64,000 bases of DNA from Blautia sp. Marseille-P3201T (GCF_900120295.1 NZ_LT635470.1:930001-994000); one strand, 5' to 3'; shown: positions 8,882-18,755, numbered from the stretch's first letter. Notes: a model not told the origin generated them from the letters alone. Program-made: numbers and translations.

Positions 8882-9973
8882 TTATCCACTGTAACTATCC
8901 CTGCTTACAGCCAGGGCAAGCCCCATCTCTCCCAGTAAAAACAGCACAGAAGTCCCTCCATAACTTACAAAAGGCAAGGTAATTCCTGTATTTGGTATGG
9001 TATTCGTTACAACAGCAATATTTAAAATCACCTGCATGGCAATATGCCCCATTATTCCCGCTGCCAACAGTTCACCACACAAATCGCGGGCGTGAGTAGC
9101 AATTACCATCAGCCTCCATATTAAAATGGCAAATAAAAAAATCAGGAACCATGAGCCTGCCAGCCCTGTTTCCTCACATATAATTGAAAAAATCATATCA
9201 TTTTGTGCTTCAGGGACAAACCCCAGCTTTTGCAGACTGCTTCCCAGCCCCTTCCCAAAAATCCCCCCACTTCCAATGGCATACAAACCTTGAATCGTCT
9301 GAAAACCCTTTTCATAAGCTTCCGGATTTCGCCAGATTGCCAGCCTTTCCAAACGATAACTTGCCATACTCAAAAAAATACCGATAAATATAATCCCTGC
9401 TGCTCCAATTCCAATAAATGGCAGATACCTTGGATTAGAAACAAAAATTAAAATCACACCAATTCCCAGAATGATAATTGCTGTACTCAAGTTATTAGTT
9501 CCCACCAACCCCACAATAGGCAGGAGAATTGCCATAGTTCTTATCATATACCCAATTCCCTGTTTCTTTTCATCTGTTCTTATTAAAATAAACGTCAAAA
9601 GTAAAATCACTGCCACTTTTGCAAATTCCGAAGGCTGAAAAGAGAGGGGGCCAATAGATAACCAGCGTTTTGAACCGTTATATTCATCTCCGAACAATAA
9701 GACTGCCAGCGATAAAAGCAGAGAAATCACATAAAAAAAAGGTGCAAACCTTACTAACAGATGATAATCCATACAGGACACCAAATACATGCCCATAAGT
9801 CCCAAAGACGTAGCAAATAGCTGCTTCTTAAAATAATACGCAGAGTCATGAAATTTCACCCTTCCATTATACGCACTGGTGCTGTAAAGAAAGACTAAAC
9901 CAACGACTACCAAAATCAAAATCAAACATAAGAGGATTTTATCAAAGTCTTTTTCCTTACTCTTTTCTTCCAT
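8882..9973 (-). CDS. ftsW: Septal peptidoglycan glycosyltransferase FtsW/SpoVE (SEDS family)
   Basis: This polytopic SEDS protein polymerises glycan strands together with a class B PBP. About ten membrane segments are present, with SIGPLSFQPSEFAKVAVILL, NDMIFSIICEETGLAGS and GITLPFVSYGGTSVLFLL, the standard SEDS blocks. The ATG at 9973 gives 363 aa, near the family length; an in-frame GTG at 10033 would add 20 charged residues. FtsW and the sporulation paralogue SpoVE cannot be told apart from sequence; with two PBPs upstream either role is possible. Confidence 0.9.
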   Translation of the reverse strand: MEEKSKEKDFDKILLCLILILVVVGLVFLYSTSAYNGRVKFHDSAYYFKKQLFATSLGLMGMYLVSCMDYHLLVRFAPFFYVISLLLSLAVLLFGDEYNGSKRWLSIGPLSFQPSEFAKVAVILLLTFILIRTDEKKQGIGYMIRTMAILLPIVGLVGTNNLSTAIIILGIGVILIFVSNPRYLPFIGIGAAGIIFIGIFLSMASYRLERLAIWRNPEAYEKGFQTIQGLYAIGSGGIFGKGLGSSLQKLGFVPEAQNDMIFSIICEETGLAGSWFLIFLFAILIWRLMVIATHARDLCGELLAAGIMGHIAMQVILNIAVVTNTIPNTGITLPFVSYGGTSVLFLLGEMGLALAVSRDSYSG

Positions 9974-10173
9974 TGTCACTTGTTCCTCTTTCTTTTCCCG
10001 TTTCTTTAAATCTATGACATAATTACAACACACAGAACTGAAAAAGAAATGAGGTGCCGCAATTTGCTAACACCTCAACATCTTCTAATAATCAATTTAC
10101 GCAGACCGTCTGCACGATTTCCGAAGCAAATGCCTCTGCCTTTTCATGAAATATAACTATGGGCAGGAACTTC

Positions 10174-11547
10174 TTATGCTTTCTTTAAAGCATATACATA
10201 TTCTTTAAATTTATCGCCTCTTTGCTCATAGTTATCAAACTGTCCCCAGCTTGCACAAGCAGGTGATAGCAAAACAGCATCTCCCTCTTCTGCTTTTTGT
10301 GTACAGATTGAAACTGCTTCTTCTAAATTATCTGCTAAAATAGTATTCATAAATCCACATTTATGGGCTGCTTCCTGAATTTTTTCTCTTGTCTGCCCAA
10401 TTAATACCAGATATTTTACTTTTCCGTCAAAGGATTGTATCCATTCTTCATAAGAGGACTCTTTGTCATAACCACCTCCGATTAAAAGCGTTGGACGGTT
10501 CATTGCCTGAATACCTTTGATTGCAGCATCCGGATTTGTCCCTTTTGAGTCGTTATAATATGCAATACCATTTACTTCATCTACAAACTCTATTCTGTGA
10601 GCTACTGCACGAAACTGCATTACCGCTTTATGGATTACTTCCACCGGAACACCTGCATAATATGCCATTGCAGAAGCTGCCATTACATTTTCATAATTGT
10701 GTTTTCCTAAAATTCTCAGCTCTCCTGTTTTTACAATTTCAAGAGTCTCTGTATCTGTTTTCAGACAGATAGCATCCCCATCTAAAAACGCACCTTTCTC
10801 CAGTTTTCTCTCACTGGAAAAAAATACTACCTGGGCAGGACATTTCTCACCAAAATCACGAAGCACTTCATCTTCATAATTTAAAACACAATAATCTTTT
10901 TTAGTCTGATTTGCTGTAATAAGCTCCTTTACACGGATGTATTCTTCCATTGTATGATGTCGGTTTAAGTGGTCTTCCGTAATGTTCAAAATAGCGGAAA
11001 CCTTCGGAGCAAAGGTATCAATGGTCTCCAGCTGAAAACTGCTGATTTCTGCCACTGTGTAACTGTCCTCTGCCATGGAAAGAGCTGCTTCTGTATACGG
11101 ATTTCCAATGTTTCCCACCACAAACACTGAATTCGCATAAGCCTTCATAATCTCTCCTAAAAGAGCAGTTGTGGTTGTTTTTCCATTGGTTCCTGTAATT
11201 GCCAGTACAGTTCCTGCACCCATCTGATATGCCAGTTCTATCTCGCCCCAGATAGGAATTCCTGCTGCTTTTATCTGCTCTACTGCCGGAATGTCCAGAG
11301 GAACGCCCGGACTCATTACTACTAAATCCAGACTTTTTAAAAGTTCTCTTGAAAGTTCTCCCAGCACAATCTCACATTTACTGTCAGCCGGAAGTTTTTT
11401 TCTGATTTCCTCTTTACAGAGCTTTTCATTGCCATCATAGAGAATGACTTCTGCCTGTACTTTTTCCAAAAGCTTTGCAGCGCCAATTCCGCTAATTCCG
11501 GTTCCAAACACTAATACTTTTTTTTCTGTCAAATTCTTTTTCTGCAA
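10174..11547 (-). CDS. murD: UDP-N-acetylmuramoylalanine--D-glutamate ligase
   Basis: MurD (457 aa) adds D-Glu to UDP-MurNAc-L-Ala. The N-terminal VLVFGTGISGIGAAKLLEK binds the uridine nucleotide, AITGTNGKTTTTALLGEI is the ATP P-loop, NITEDHLNRHHTMEEY is the central ligase motif, and YYNDSKGTNPDAAIKGI is the C-terminal one. Start is a TTG with GGGGGT about 7 nt upstream, only 3 bp past the mraY stop, so the two are likely translationally coupled. A 200-bp gap with a small hairpin (GAGGTG/CACCTC, 10051-10077) precedes the preferred ftsW start. Confidence 0.95.
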   Translation of the reverse strand: MQKKNLTEKKVLVFGTGISGIGAAKLLEKVQAEVILYDGNEKLCKEEIRKKLPADSKCEIVLGELSRELLKSLDLVVMSPGVPLDIPAVEQIKAAGIPIWGEIELAYQMGAGTVLAITGTNGKTTTTALLGEIMKAYANSVFVVGNIGNPYTEAALSMAEDSYTVAEISSFQLETIDTFAPKVSAILNITEDHLNRHHTMEEYIRVKELITANQTKKDYCVLNYEDEVLRDFGEKCPAQVVFFSSERKLEKGAFLDGDAICLKTDTETLEIVKTGELRILGKHNYENVMAASAMAYYAGVPVEVIHKAVMQFRAVAHRIEFVDEVNGIAYYNDSKGTNPDAAIKGIQAMNRPTLLIGGGYDKESSYEEWIQSFDGKVKYLVLIGQTREKIQEAAHKCGFMNTILADNLEEAVSICTQKAEEGDAVLLSPACASWGQFDNYEQRGDKFKEYVYALKKA

Positions 11548-11550
11548 TTT

Positions 11551-12510
11551 TTATACCCCCATCAATGCAATCAGACATAAAATCGCTGTAATAATTGAAA
11601 ATACTGCTACAACTCTTGTCTCTGACCATCCACATAATTCAAAATGATGATGAATAGGAGCCATTTTAAAGAAACGCTTTCCATGTGTTGCTTTAAAATA
11701 GGTTACCTGTATCATTACAGAAAGCACTTCCACTACATAAATCAAACCTACAATTAAAAGGAATAACGGCATCTGCAGCATATACGCTGTACCTGCCACA
11801 AAACCTCCAAGCGCCAATGAACCGGTATCTCCCATAAAAATTTTCGCCGGATATACATTAAACAGTAAAAATCCCATTAAAGCACCTACAACTGCACAAG
11901 TGATAGGTTCAATACCACTCTTTGTCCCAATCGCAACTACAGAGAAAAAGGTAGCAACCATAATTGTCACAGAAGATGCAAGTCCGTCCAGCCCATCTGT
12001 AAAGTTTACTCCATTTACTGCACCAATCACTGCTACAAACAAAATAGGAATGGTCAAAATTCCAAAGTCTACTTCATGTCCCGGGAAAAATGGAATTTTC
12101 ATTGCTAAACTTACATCCGTAAATTTCACTAAATAAAAAGCAAAAATTGCAGTTACCACAATCTGACATGCCATTTTCTGTGCCGGCATCAGTCCGTCAG
12201 AACGCTTCAGAACTACTTTTAAATAATCATCCAGAAAACCGATAATTCCAAATCCCAGTGTTAAAAATAAAACGGGGATAATCTTTGGATAATCTTTTAC
12301 ATAAAACAAGGAAGTCACTGTTGTAGAAAGCAGGAAAATAATCCCTCCCATAGTAGGCGTCCCTGCTTTCTTTAAGTGAGACTGCACACCTTCTACGCGC
12401 TCCGTCTGTCCCATTTTTAATTTTCTCAAATATGGGATGACAATAGGACCTAATATTACACTGATGGCAAAAGCCAATAGTACCGGTAAAGCCATTTTAA
12501 AATCTGTCAT
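11551..12510 (-). CDS. mraY: Phospho-N-acetylmuramoyl-pentapeptide transferase
   Basis: MraY (319 aa) is the integral membrane enzyme that makes lipid I from UDP-MurNAc-pentapeptide and undecaprenyl phosphate. The signature KKAGTPTMGGIIFL, FLDDYLKVVLKRSDGL with the Mg-binding Asp pair, NFTDGLDGLASSVT and APIHHHFELCGWSE are all intact, with about ten membrane helices. The ribosome binding site AGAGGTG precedes the ATG. It follows the second PBP gene by 61 bp. Confidence 0.96.
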   Translation of the reverse strand: MTDFKMALPVLLAFAISVILGPIVIPYLRKLKMGQTERVEGVQSHLKKAGTPTMGGIIFLLSTTVTSLFYVKDYPKIIPVLFLTLGFGIIGFLDDYLKVVLKRSDGLMPAQKMACQIVVTAIFAFYLVKFTDVSLAMKIPFFPGHEVDFGILTIPILFVAVIGAVNGVNFTDGLDGLASSVTIMVATFFSVVAIGTKSGIEPITCAVVGALMGFLLFNVYPAKIFMGDTGSLALGGFVAGTAYMLQMPLFLLIVGLIYVVEVLSVMIQVTYFKATHGKRFFKMAPIHHHFELCGWSETRVVAVFSIITAILCLIALMGV

Positions 12511-12571
12511 AGTACACCTCTTTAAATATGTATTTTTGCTCTTTCTAGTATAATGCTTTTTCGTCTATTTA

Positions 12572-14290
12572 TCAACCTTCAATCCCCATATAAGGCAGTA
12601 TATTCTCAAAAACTTCTTTTATAACCGGGGCTGCAATTGTTCCTCCATAATAAACTCCCTGTGGATTATGAATAACACAAATCCCCAAAATCTGCGGATT
12701 TTCTGCAGGCGTAAACCCTAAAAAAGAAGAAATATAACGATTGGCGCTTCTTGGAAGTGTCTGGGATGTTGCTGTTTTTCCCCCAATACTTCTCCCCTCA
12801 ATAGCAGCGTTTTTCCCTGATCCTTCTGACACTACTTTTTCCAGAATGCTGCACACTTCTTTTGAAACTTCTTTTGAAACAATTCCCGGTTCTTCCTTGT
12901 ATTTTAATTCTTTTATCAGATTTCCTTTCTCATCTACCACCTTTACTCCGAAATGGGGGTTAATCCTTCTTCCGCCATTAATAATGGAACTGACAGTTGT
13001 TGCCAGCTGAACAGGTGTAATCTGAAAGGACTGACCAAAAGAAATCGTTGCCAGCTCTACTTCACCAATATTTTCTTTTTTATGCATAATCGTAGCCGCC
13101 TCTCCCGGAAGGTCTATCCCAGTTTTTTTCAGCAATCCAAACTGTTGAAAATACCGATAATAATTATCAACTCCAAGGCGCAATCCTACTTCAATAAATA
13201 CAGGGTTACAGGAATTCATGGCTCCCTGCACAAAATTTTCTGCCCCATGTCCTGTCCTTTTATGACAATGAATTCGCCTGTCCTCTACCACTTTAAAACC
13301 GGGACAGGAAAACTGGTCATCCGGATGCACGACTCCCTGAGAAAGTCCGGCTGCCATAGTTATAATCTTAAAAGTAGAACCCGGCTCGTAAGTATCATTA
13401 ATGGTCAGATTTCTCCACATCTGATTACAGGCATCCTGCTTCTCTTTTTCTGTCATTCCTGTGGTATCTGTATTTAGCTGAAAAGGCTCATTTAAATTAA
13501 ATTCCGGCACATTGGCATTTGCATAAATTTCTCCATTTTGAGGATTTAAAAGTAAAATCGACACAGCATCCGCCTGTTTCTGCTCCATGACTTTTTCTGC
13601 TGCCTGCTGCGCATACATCTGAATGTTTTTGTCCAGACTCAGGCACAAATCGTAGCCCGGCACAGGTTCTACACGGCTCTCCCCCAGCTCTGACAATTCA
13701 ATACCTCTGGCATCAGTAGTAGTGAGAATTTTCCCATTAATCCCTTTTAGAACCTCCTCATACATAACCTCTAATCCAATAATTCCCTGATTATCTCCTC
13801 CTGTAAACCCTAAAACTTTTGAAGCCAGTTCATTATAAGGATAGCTGCGTTTAAAATCTTCATCTACTTTTACCCCTTCTAATCCGTAGCTTCGTATTTT
13901 ATCTCCTGTCTTTTTATTCACATTTGTTTTTACTCTTTCTATAGAAGAAACTGTCTTCACTCGCTTTTGAGCCTCTTCCACAGAAATTCCCAGCTCTTTA
14001 TGAAGCATTTCCACTACCTTTTCCGGTTCCTTTATCTGACTGTGAATAACAGAAATTGTGCAGACCGCTTTATTATCCGCCAGAATTTCTCCTTTACAAT
14101 CTAAAATACGCCCTCTGGCAGCCTTAATGTCTCGTTCTCTTTCATGAAGCTGCTCTGCTTTCTTAGCATAATAATCCGACTGAATAACCATCAAATACAC
14201 CATTCGCCCCATAAGACCTGCTAAAAGAAAAATACATACAGCAAAGACCAATACTGTTTTCTTTTTATGATACGTTCTGTTTTTCCTCAT
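12572..14290 (-). CDS. Class B penicillin-binding protein (SpoVD/FtsI-like transpeptidase)
   Basis: This 572-aa protein crosslinks septal or spore peptidoglycan. It has one N-terminal membrane segment, a PBP dimerisation domain (KAARGRILDCKGEILADN), and a transpeptidase domain with the active-site EPGSTFK, the SCN motif and KTA in GGKTATSQTL in place of the usual KTG. It ends right after the transpeptidase domain, with no PASTA repeats. The ATG at 14290 has AAAAGGGC upstream; an ATG at 14308 adds six residues. By position after another PBP it matches B. subtilis spoVD, but the sporulation role is inferred only. Confidence 0.85.
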   Translation of the reverse strand: MRKNRTYHKKKTVLVFAVCIFLLAGLMGRMVYLMVIQSDYYAKKAEQLHERERDIKAARGRILDCKGEILADNKAVCTISVIHSQIKEPEKVVEMLHKELGISVEEAQKRVKTVSSIERVKTNVNKKTGDKIRSYGLEGVKVDEDFKRSYPYNELASKVLGFTGGDNQGIIGLEVMYEEVLKGINGKILTTTDARGIELSELGESRVEPVPGYDLCLSLDKNIQMYAQQAAEKVMEQKQADAVSILLLNPQNGEIYANANVPEFNLNEPFQLNTDTTGMTEKEKQDACNQMWRNLTINDTYEPGSTFKIITMAAGLSQGVVHPDDQFSCPGFKVVEDRRIHCHKRTGHGAENFVQGAMNSCNPVFIEVGLRLGVDNYYRYFQQFGLLKKTGIDLPGEAATIMHKKENIGEVELATISFGQSFQITPVQLATTVSSIINGGRRINPHFGVKVVDEKGNLIKELKYKEEPGIVSKEVSKEVCSILEKVVSEGSGKNAAIEGRSIGGKTATSQTLPRSANRYISSFLGFTPAENPQILGICVIHNPQGVYYGGTIAAPVIKEVFENILPYMGIEG

Positions 14291-14342
14291 AATTCTGCCC
14301 TTTTCCATTATCCTTACACTATATGTTTTCTCTTTTTTCTAT

Positions 14343-14433
14343 ATGAAAAAATAAAAAAACGTATTTCAGAAATATTGATACATCTCCCAACTGCATGTTA
14401 AGGGAAAATGTATCAATATCCTAAAATACGTTT
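14343..14433 (-). terminator. Hairpin terminator between the two PBP genes
   Basis: Arms AAACGTATTTTAGGATATTG and its imperfect complement (14357-14383 with 14408-14433) form a stem of about 26 bp, followed on the minus strand by TTTTTTTATTTTTTC. It overlaps the stop codon of the upstream PBP gene. It implies that much of the mraZ transcript ends here and the downstream wall genes need another promoter or read-through. Confidence 0.8.
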
Positions 14434-16585
14434 ATCTTCGGATGTCATCCTCCAGTTCTTCCATTCCGTAAGGATCATCCTCATACTCCGGATCATCTTC
14501 TTCTATTCCGGCATCTTCATTTGTAATTCCGTCAGAATATTCGTTATTCTTCTCTACATCCTGAGGATCTCCATCTCCAAATCCCTGATCTAAAATTGTT
14601 CCATAAGGATTAGAAACACCGTCTTTCTCAATATCTGTAAGCTTTGGCACTCCGTAAAAACCTTCCCATAAAACAGTTTCTTCTGTTGTAGGTTCATCCA
14701 TATAAATATTCATGTAAGGAAGAACTTCTGATAAAATTGCCTGAGCCAGAAACTGTGGGTAGGAACTGGATGCCTGGTCCTCTACATTTGGGGTATCCAC
14801 AACTACATAAATCAGCACTTCCGGATTATCCAGCGGGGCAAATCCAATAAAAGAAACAAGGTAATTTCCTTTTTCTTTCTCATTCAGCTTTTCTGCTGTT
14901 CCTGTTTTTCCCCCCATAGAATAACCGTTTACCTTAGACTTTTTACTGGTACCATCTGTTACACTCATCCCCATATATTCTCGGATATCCGCAGAAACTT
15001 CCTCAGATATTGGTTGCTTTAAAACATTAGGCTGAATACTCTTTATCACTTTTCCATCTTCATCTGTAATCTCTTTTACAAGATGAGGCTGATAGTAAAT
15101 TCCTCCGTTAATGGCAGCAGCCATAGCGGAAATCTCCTGTATCATTGTACAGTTAAATCCCTGACCAAAAGCTGAAGTCGATAACTCCATCTCATACATA
15201 TTATCTTCTGTAAATAAAAGACCTGTTTCTTCATTAGGCAAATCAATACCTGTTCTGGTTCCAAAATTAAATCGCTGCTGATACTCTAAAAATCTTGCAG
15301 CCCCCATTTTCCTTCCAATGGCCATCATGCCGTCATTACAGGAATTTTGGATTACTTCTCCAAGGCTTTCCGCACCGTGGCTGTCCGGATAAACAGCACA
15401 GCGCACAAAATCTTCGCCGATTTCTTCGCCTCCATCACACATAAAACGGCTGTTTTCTGTAATTGCTCCTGACTCTAAAGCCCCGGCCACTACAATAGGT
15501 TTTACTGTAGAACCTGGCTCAAAGTTCTGGCTGACACAGTAGTTTTTCCACATATTAAACAAAGCATCTTTGGTCTGTTCATCATCCATAGCTTCAATTT
15601 CTTTGTCTGTATAACTTCCTGTTAAATCTCTGGGATTATTTAAATCATAAGTTCCTGAACTTGCCATAGCCAGAATTTCCCCGTTATTGGGATTTTCTAC
15701 AATAACAGCAATGTTTTCTGCACCTTTTTTCTTTGCATCTTTTTTATTATTCGGTCCTGCTGACAAGGCACGATCAAAGGCTGTAATATACTTTTCTACA
15801 ATACTTTGAATAGTGGCATCCAGTGTGGTTGTAAGATTTTTACCATTTACTGCCTCTACAATGGTCTGCTCCAGAGAAGCATTTTCATCTAAATATCCAA
15901 ATTTTCGTCCGTTACTTCCATTTAAGGTACTGTTATAATATCCCTCAAGCCCCCATGTTGCAGTATTTCCCGCGTCTGTAAAACCGATTACATCGCATGC
16001 CAGGCTATCTAAAGGATATACACGTTTATAGGTGTCTTCAAAATAAATTCCTTTCACATTTTGACGCCTTTTTATTTCATCCTCTCCCAGTGTCTTTCTG
16101 GTTTCTTCATCATCCGGCACTTTATTGGCTTCTTCAAAGCTTTTTTTCTCTTCCATAGTAATTTCTTTTTTCAAAATCTGATACTGGCTATCCTTTGTTT
16201 CTTCATTTTCCAAAAGATTTTCAATTTCACTATTTTCAATTCCAAAAGCCGTTTCCAACGCTTCCTTTACAGGTTCTTTATAAGTTTCATGTCCATTTAC
16301 TTCTTTACAGTCTAAAATAAGATTATAGACTTTTACACTATTTGCCAGCATGGTTCCGTTTCTGTCTGTGATACTGCCTCGTTTAAAGGGTAATGTTTTA
16401 TTGGTATACTGCTGCTGTGACTGAGAAAGTACCTGCTGCGTATACTTATTCCCGAATTTTGCATTGATAACGGTAATTCCTACCAATAAACTGACTAAAG
16501 CCAGCAGAGCTATTCCAAATACCCCCGCCAGCTTTAATTTCATCTTTTTTGTAAGTTTTCTTTTTTGAGACTCTTGTTTATTCAA
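14432..16585 (-). CDS. Class B penicillin-binding protein (FtsI/PBP2-like)
   Basis: The 717-aa divisome transpeptidase has a single membrane segment near residues 15-40, a PBP dimerisation domain (GSITDRNGTMLANSVKVYN), and the catalytic domain with EPGSTVK, SCN and GKTGTAEKL, the canonical triad. The final 90 residues after YMNIYMDEP are acidic and include ENNEYSDG-like and EEDDPEYEDD runs instead of PASTA repeats. Start is a TTG with AGGTGG a few bases upstream, 12 bp after ftsL. Next to mraZ-rsmH-ftsL it most likely serves vegetative division. Confidence 0.88.
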   Translation of the reverse strand: MNKQESQKRKLTKKMKLKLAGVFGIALLALVSLLVGITVINAKFGNKYTQQVLSQSQQQYTNKTLPFKRGSITDRNGTMLANSVKVYNLILDCKEVNGHETYKEPVKEALETAFGIENSEIENLLENEETKDSQYQILKKEITMEEKKSFEEANKVPDDEETRKTLGEDEIKRRQNVKGIYFEDTYKRVYPLDSLACDVIGFTDAGNTATWGLEGYYNSTLNGSNGRKFGYLDENASLEQTIVEAVNGKNLTTTLDATIQSIVEKYITAFDRALSAGPNNKKDAKKKGAENIAVIVENPNNGEILAMASSGTYDLNNPRDLTGSYTDKEIEAMDDEQTKDALFNMWKNYCVSQNFEPGSTVKPIVVAGALESGAITENSRFMCDGGEEIGEDFVRCAVYPDSHGAESLGEVIQNSCNDGMMAIGRKMGAARFLEYQQRFNFGTRTGIDLPNEETGLLFTEDNMYEMELSTSAFGQGFNCTMIQEISAMAAAINGGIYYQPHLVKEITDEDGKVIKSIQPNVLKQPISEEVSADIREYMGMSVTDGTSKKSKVNGYSMGGKTGTAEKLNEKEKGNYLVSFIGFAPLDNPEVLIYVVVDTPNVEDQASSSYPQFLAQAILSEVLPYMNIYMDEPTTEETVLWEGFYGVPKLTDIEKDGVSNPYGTILDQGFGDGDPQDVEKNNEYSDGITNEDAGIEEDDPEYEDDPYGMEELEDDIRR

Positions 16586-16597
16586 TCTTCCACCTGC

Positions 16598-17080
16598 TTA
16601 TTTTTCCGGTACATCTTGATACTGCCGCACATAGTTGTTATTTCCCGGTGTATAATATTTAATCTGTTCTTCTGTTGCATACTGCATACCCAGTTCATTA
16701 ATCGCTCTGTCTTTAATCTCATTTAAGTCTACGTTTGTCATTACATCACTGTAATATGCATCATTTTCAGCTTTCAGTTCATTTAACTGAAGTTCCATTT
16801 CTGCTACTGCACTGCGCTTTGCTGTTAATTCTGCAGTCAGTTTAATATAATGCACACAGGCACCTGTAGCCAAAGCACAAATCAAAGAAAGAAATACCAT
16901 ATATCCCCGTCCCATATTTGTACTTTTCACCCGGTTCTTTTGTGCAGTCCTGCTTAGTTTCTTCTTTGGCTGACTAGGTACCTCATCTAAACGGCGGGCT
17001 GCATTTCCATCTTCAAAATAGACTCCGCGCCTTTGCACTTTTCTGTTGTTATATTCATTTCGGTTCCTTGTACTTGCCAT
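16598..17080 (-). CDS. ftsL: FtsL-like division protein
   Basis: The 160-aa protein has a basic N-terminal region of about 55 residues, one membrane segment (GYMVFLSLICALATGACVHY) and an extracellular coiled coil (ELTAKRSAVAEMELQLNELK), the FtsL/DivIC architecture. It would bridge DivIB and the PBP/FtsW pair in the divisome. Sequence similarity within FtsL is always weak; the call rests on topology and the position between rsmH and ftsI. The ribosome binding site GGGGAGAG precedes the ATG. Confidence 0.82.
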   Translation of the reverse strand: MASTRNRNEYNNRKVQRRGVYFEDGNAARRLDEVPSQPKKKLSRTAQKNRVKSTNMGRGYMVFLSLICALATGACVHYIKLTAELTAKRSAVAEMELQLNELKAENDAYYSDVMTNVDLNEIKDRAINELGMQYATEEQIKYYTPGNNNYVRQYQDVPEK

Positions 17081-17109
17081 GAAACTCTCCCCTTGTCAGG
17101 TCATTTTAC

Positions 17110-18051
17110 TTACTGCTTTACTCTTTCAAACACTCTCAGTTTTGCACTTTTTGAGCGTTTATTCATTTCCAGTTCTTCTTCACTTGGAAGAATGGGTTTC
17201 CTTGTAATCACTTTTCCTTTGGATTTATTCCCACATACACATACAGGAAATCCCGGAGGACATGTACAAGGATTTTCATTTCTTTTAAAAATCGTTTTTA
17301 CAATACGATCTTCTAAAGAGTGGAAGGTAATAATACAAATTCTTCCTTCATCATTTAACAATTCAATCATATCATCCAGAGAATTTCTTAATACGTCCAA
17401 TTCCTGATTTAACTCAATTCGAATTGCCTGAAAAGTTTTCTTCGCCGGATGACCGCCTACTGCTCTCATCTTCATGGGAATTGCACGTTTAATAATCTCA
17501 ATCAATTCACCTGTTGTTTCTATTTCTTTTTCCTGTCTTGCCATGCATATATGTTTCGCAATATTCTTTGCAAACTTGTCCTCGCCATAATCACGGATAA
17601 TGCGGTAAAGTTCATTTTCACTGTACTCATTCACAATATTCTTAGCTGTACGAGGATTTCTCTGATCCATACGCATATCAAGGGGGACATCTTCTCTGTA
17701 AGTAAAGCCGCGCTCACTATTGTCCAACTGATAAGAAGATACCCCTAAATCTAAAACAATTCCATCAACTGATGTAATTCCTATCTTTTGTAATTCTCTT
17801 TTCATGTTGCAATAATTGCTGCGGATAATCGTTACCTGTTCTTTAAACTCCTGTAACCTATTTCCCGCAGCATTTATTGCTGCTTCATCTTGATCTATAC
17901 CTATCAAGCTCCCCTTGGCAGATAACTGCTGACATATCGCATAAGAATGTCCGCCGCCTCCCAGTGTTCCATCAACATAAATTCCGTCAGGTTTTACCTT
18001 CAAGTTCTCTATGGTTTCTTCCAGTAATACGGATTGGTGTTTAAATTCCAT
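17110..18051 (-). CDS. rsmH: 16S rRNA (cytosine(1402)-N(4))-methyltransferase
   Basis: RsmH/MraW (313 aa) methylates C1402 of 16S rRNA with SAM. The N-terminus [13 protein letters not shown], the SAM-binding [45 protein letters not shown] and the C-terminal [10 protein letters not shown] are all family marks. It lies 18 bp after mraZ with AGGAGAG upstream of the ATG, in the conserved mraZ-rsmH-ftsL order. Confidence 0.97.
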   Translation of the reverse strand: MEFKHQSVLLEETIENLKVKPDGIYVDGTLGGGGHSYAICQQLSAKGSLIGIDQDEAAINAAGNRLQEFKEQVTIIRSNYCNMKRELQKIGITSVDGIVLDLGVSSYQLDNSERGFTYREDVPLDMRMDQRNPRTAKNIVNEYSENELYRIIRDYGEDKFAKNIAKHICMARQEKEIETTGELIEIIKRAIPMKMRAVGGHPAKKTFQAIRIELNQELDVLRNSLDDMIELLNDEGRICIITFHSLEDRIVKTIFKRNENPCTCPPGFPVCVCGNKSKGKVITRKPILPSEEELEMNKRSKSAKLRVFERVKQ

Positions 18052-18069
18052 TTTTCTCTCCTAGCATAC

Positions 18070-18501
18070 TTAGATAACAATACCCATACTCTGCATACCT
18101 TCTGCAATGGCATCCATGTCTTCGTAATTGCTGTTTTCCAACCACTTCTCCTTACTCCAGACTTCGATTCTTGTAAGATTTCCAGTTAATACCACATCTT
18201 TGTTCAGACCAGCAAATTCTCGCAACGTTCCCGGTACAAGTATTCTCCCCTGCTTGTCCAATTCACACATGGTAGCACTGGCTACAAAGAAACGTAAGAA
18301 GGCTCTTGCATTTTTATCATTAAGTGGTAAAGCTTTCAGCTTTTCTTCAAAGGCTTTCCATTCATCATTGGGGTAGATAGACAAACAACCATCTAATCCT
18401 TTGGTAAGTACGAATTCTTCTCCCAGCTCTTCTCTGAACTTAGCCGGAATAATCATTCTTCCTTTTGCATCAATTGTATGACTATACTCTCCCATGAACA
18501 T
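18070..18501 (-). CDS. mraZ: Transcriptional regulator MraZ
   Basis: MraZ (143 aa from this start) is the DNA-binding regulator of the dcw operon, with two SpoVT/AbrB-like repeats: [20 protein letters not shown] near the start and [20 protein letters not shown] in the second half. The frame is open 20 codons further, but AAGGTGA lies 7 nt before the ATG at 18501, and [11 protein letters not shown] fits the family start. It is the first gene of the cluster and its own operator repeats lie in the leader just upstream, consistent with autoregulation. Confidence 0.95.
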   Translation of the reverse strand: MFMGEYSHTIDAKGRMIIPAKFREELGEEFVLTKGLDGCLSIYPNDEWKAFEEKLKALPLNDKNARAFLRFFVASATMCELDKQGRILVPGTLREFAGLNKDVVLTGNLTRIEVWSKEKWLENSNYEDMDAIAEGMQSMGIVI

Positions 18502-18588
18502 ATGAACGTCACCTTCTTTCGTGAGAACTGTAAATCTCCCCTTTACAATTCTCCATGGCACCTAACAGGTACTTCTGCCACCAGCCAC

Positions 18589-18622
18589 CCATTTAGCACC
18601 ACTTTTCACCACTTTCTACCAC
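18589..18622 (-). promoter_or_regulatory. MraZ operator: four direct repeats with 10-bp period
   Basis: Read on the minus strand, GTGG or ATGG cores occur at 18622-18619, 18612-18609, 18602-18599 and 18592-18589, exactly 10 bp apart; further CCAC cores at 18585-18588 and 18578-18581 are off this register. MraZ proteins are known to bind closely spaced TGG-type repeats in front of their own gene. They sit immediately downstream of the predicted start site, so binding should block transcription. Confidence 0.85.
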
Positions 18623-18632
18623 TTATACGTCC

Positions 18633-18661
18633 ATTCTATACTAATCCTATAAATTATGCAA
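18633..18661 (-). promoter_or_regulatory. Sigma-A promoter of the mraZ operon
   Basis: TTGCAT (18661-18656), a 17-bp spacer and TAGAAT (18638-18633) on the minus strand, with the MraZ repeats starting about 11 bp downstream. The 319-bp gap 18502-18820 otherwise holds the mraZ leader and the divergent promoter of the lipase gene. Confidence 0.7.
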
Positions 18662-18755
18662 GGGGAAACATATATTCTTTTTCGTTTTTTTCACTTAATT
18701 TTAGAGGATTTTTCGTATAAAATCCTAATTTTTTCCATTTAAGGTTTTAAAACTA

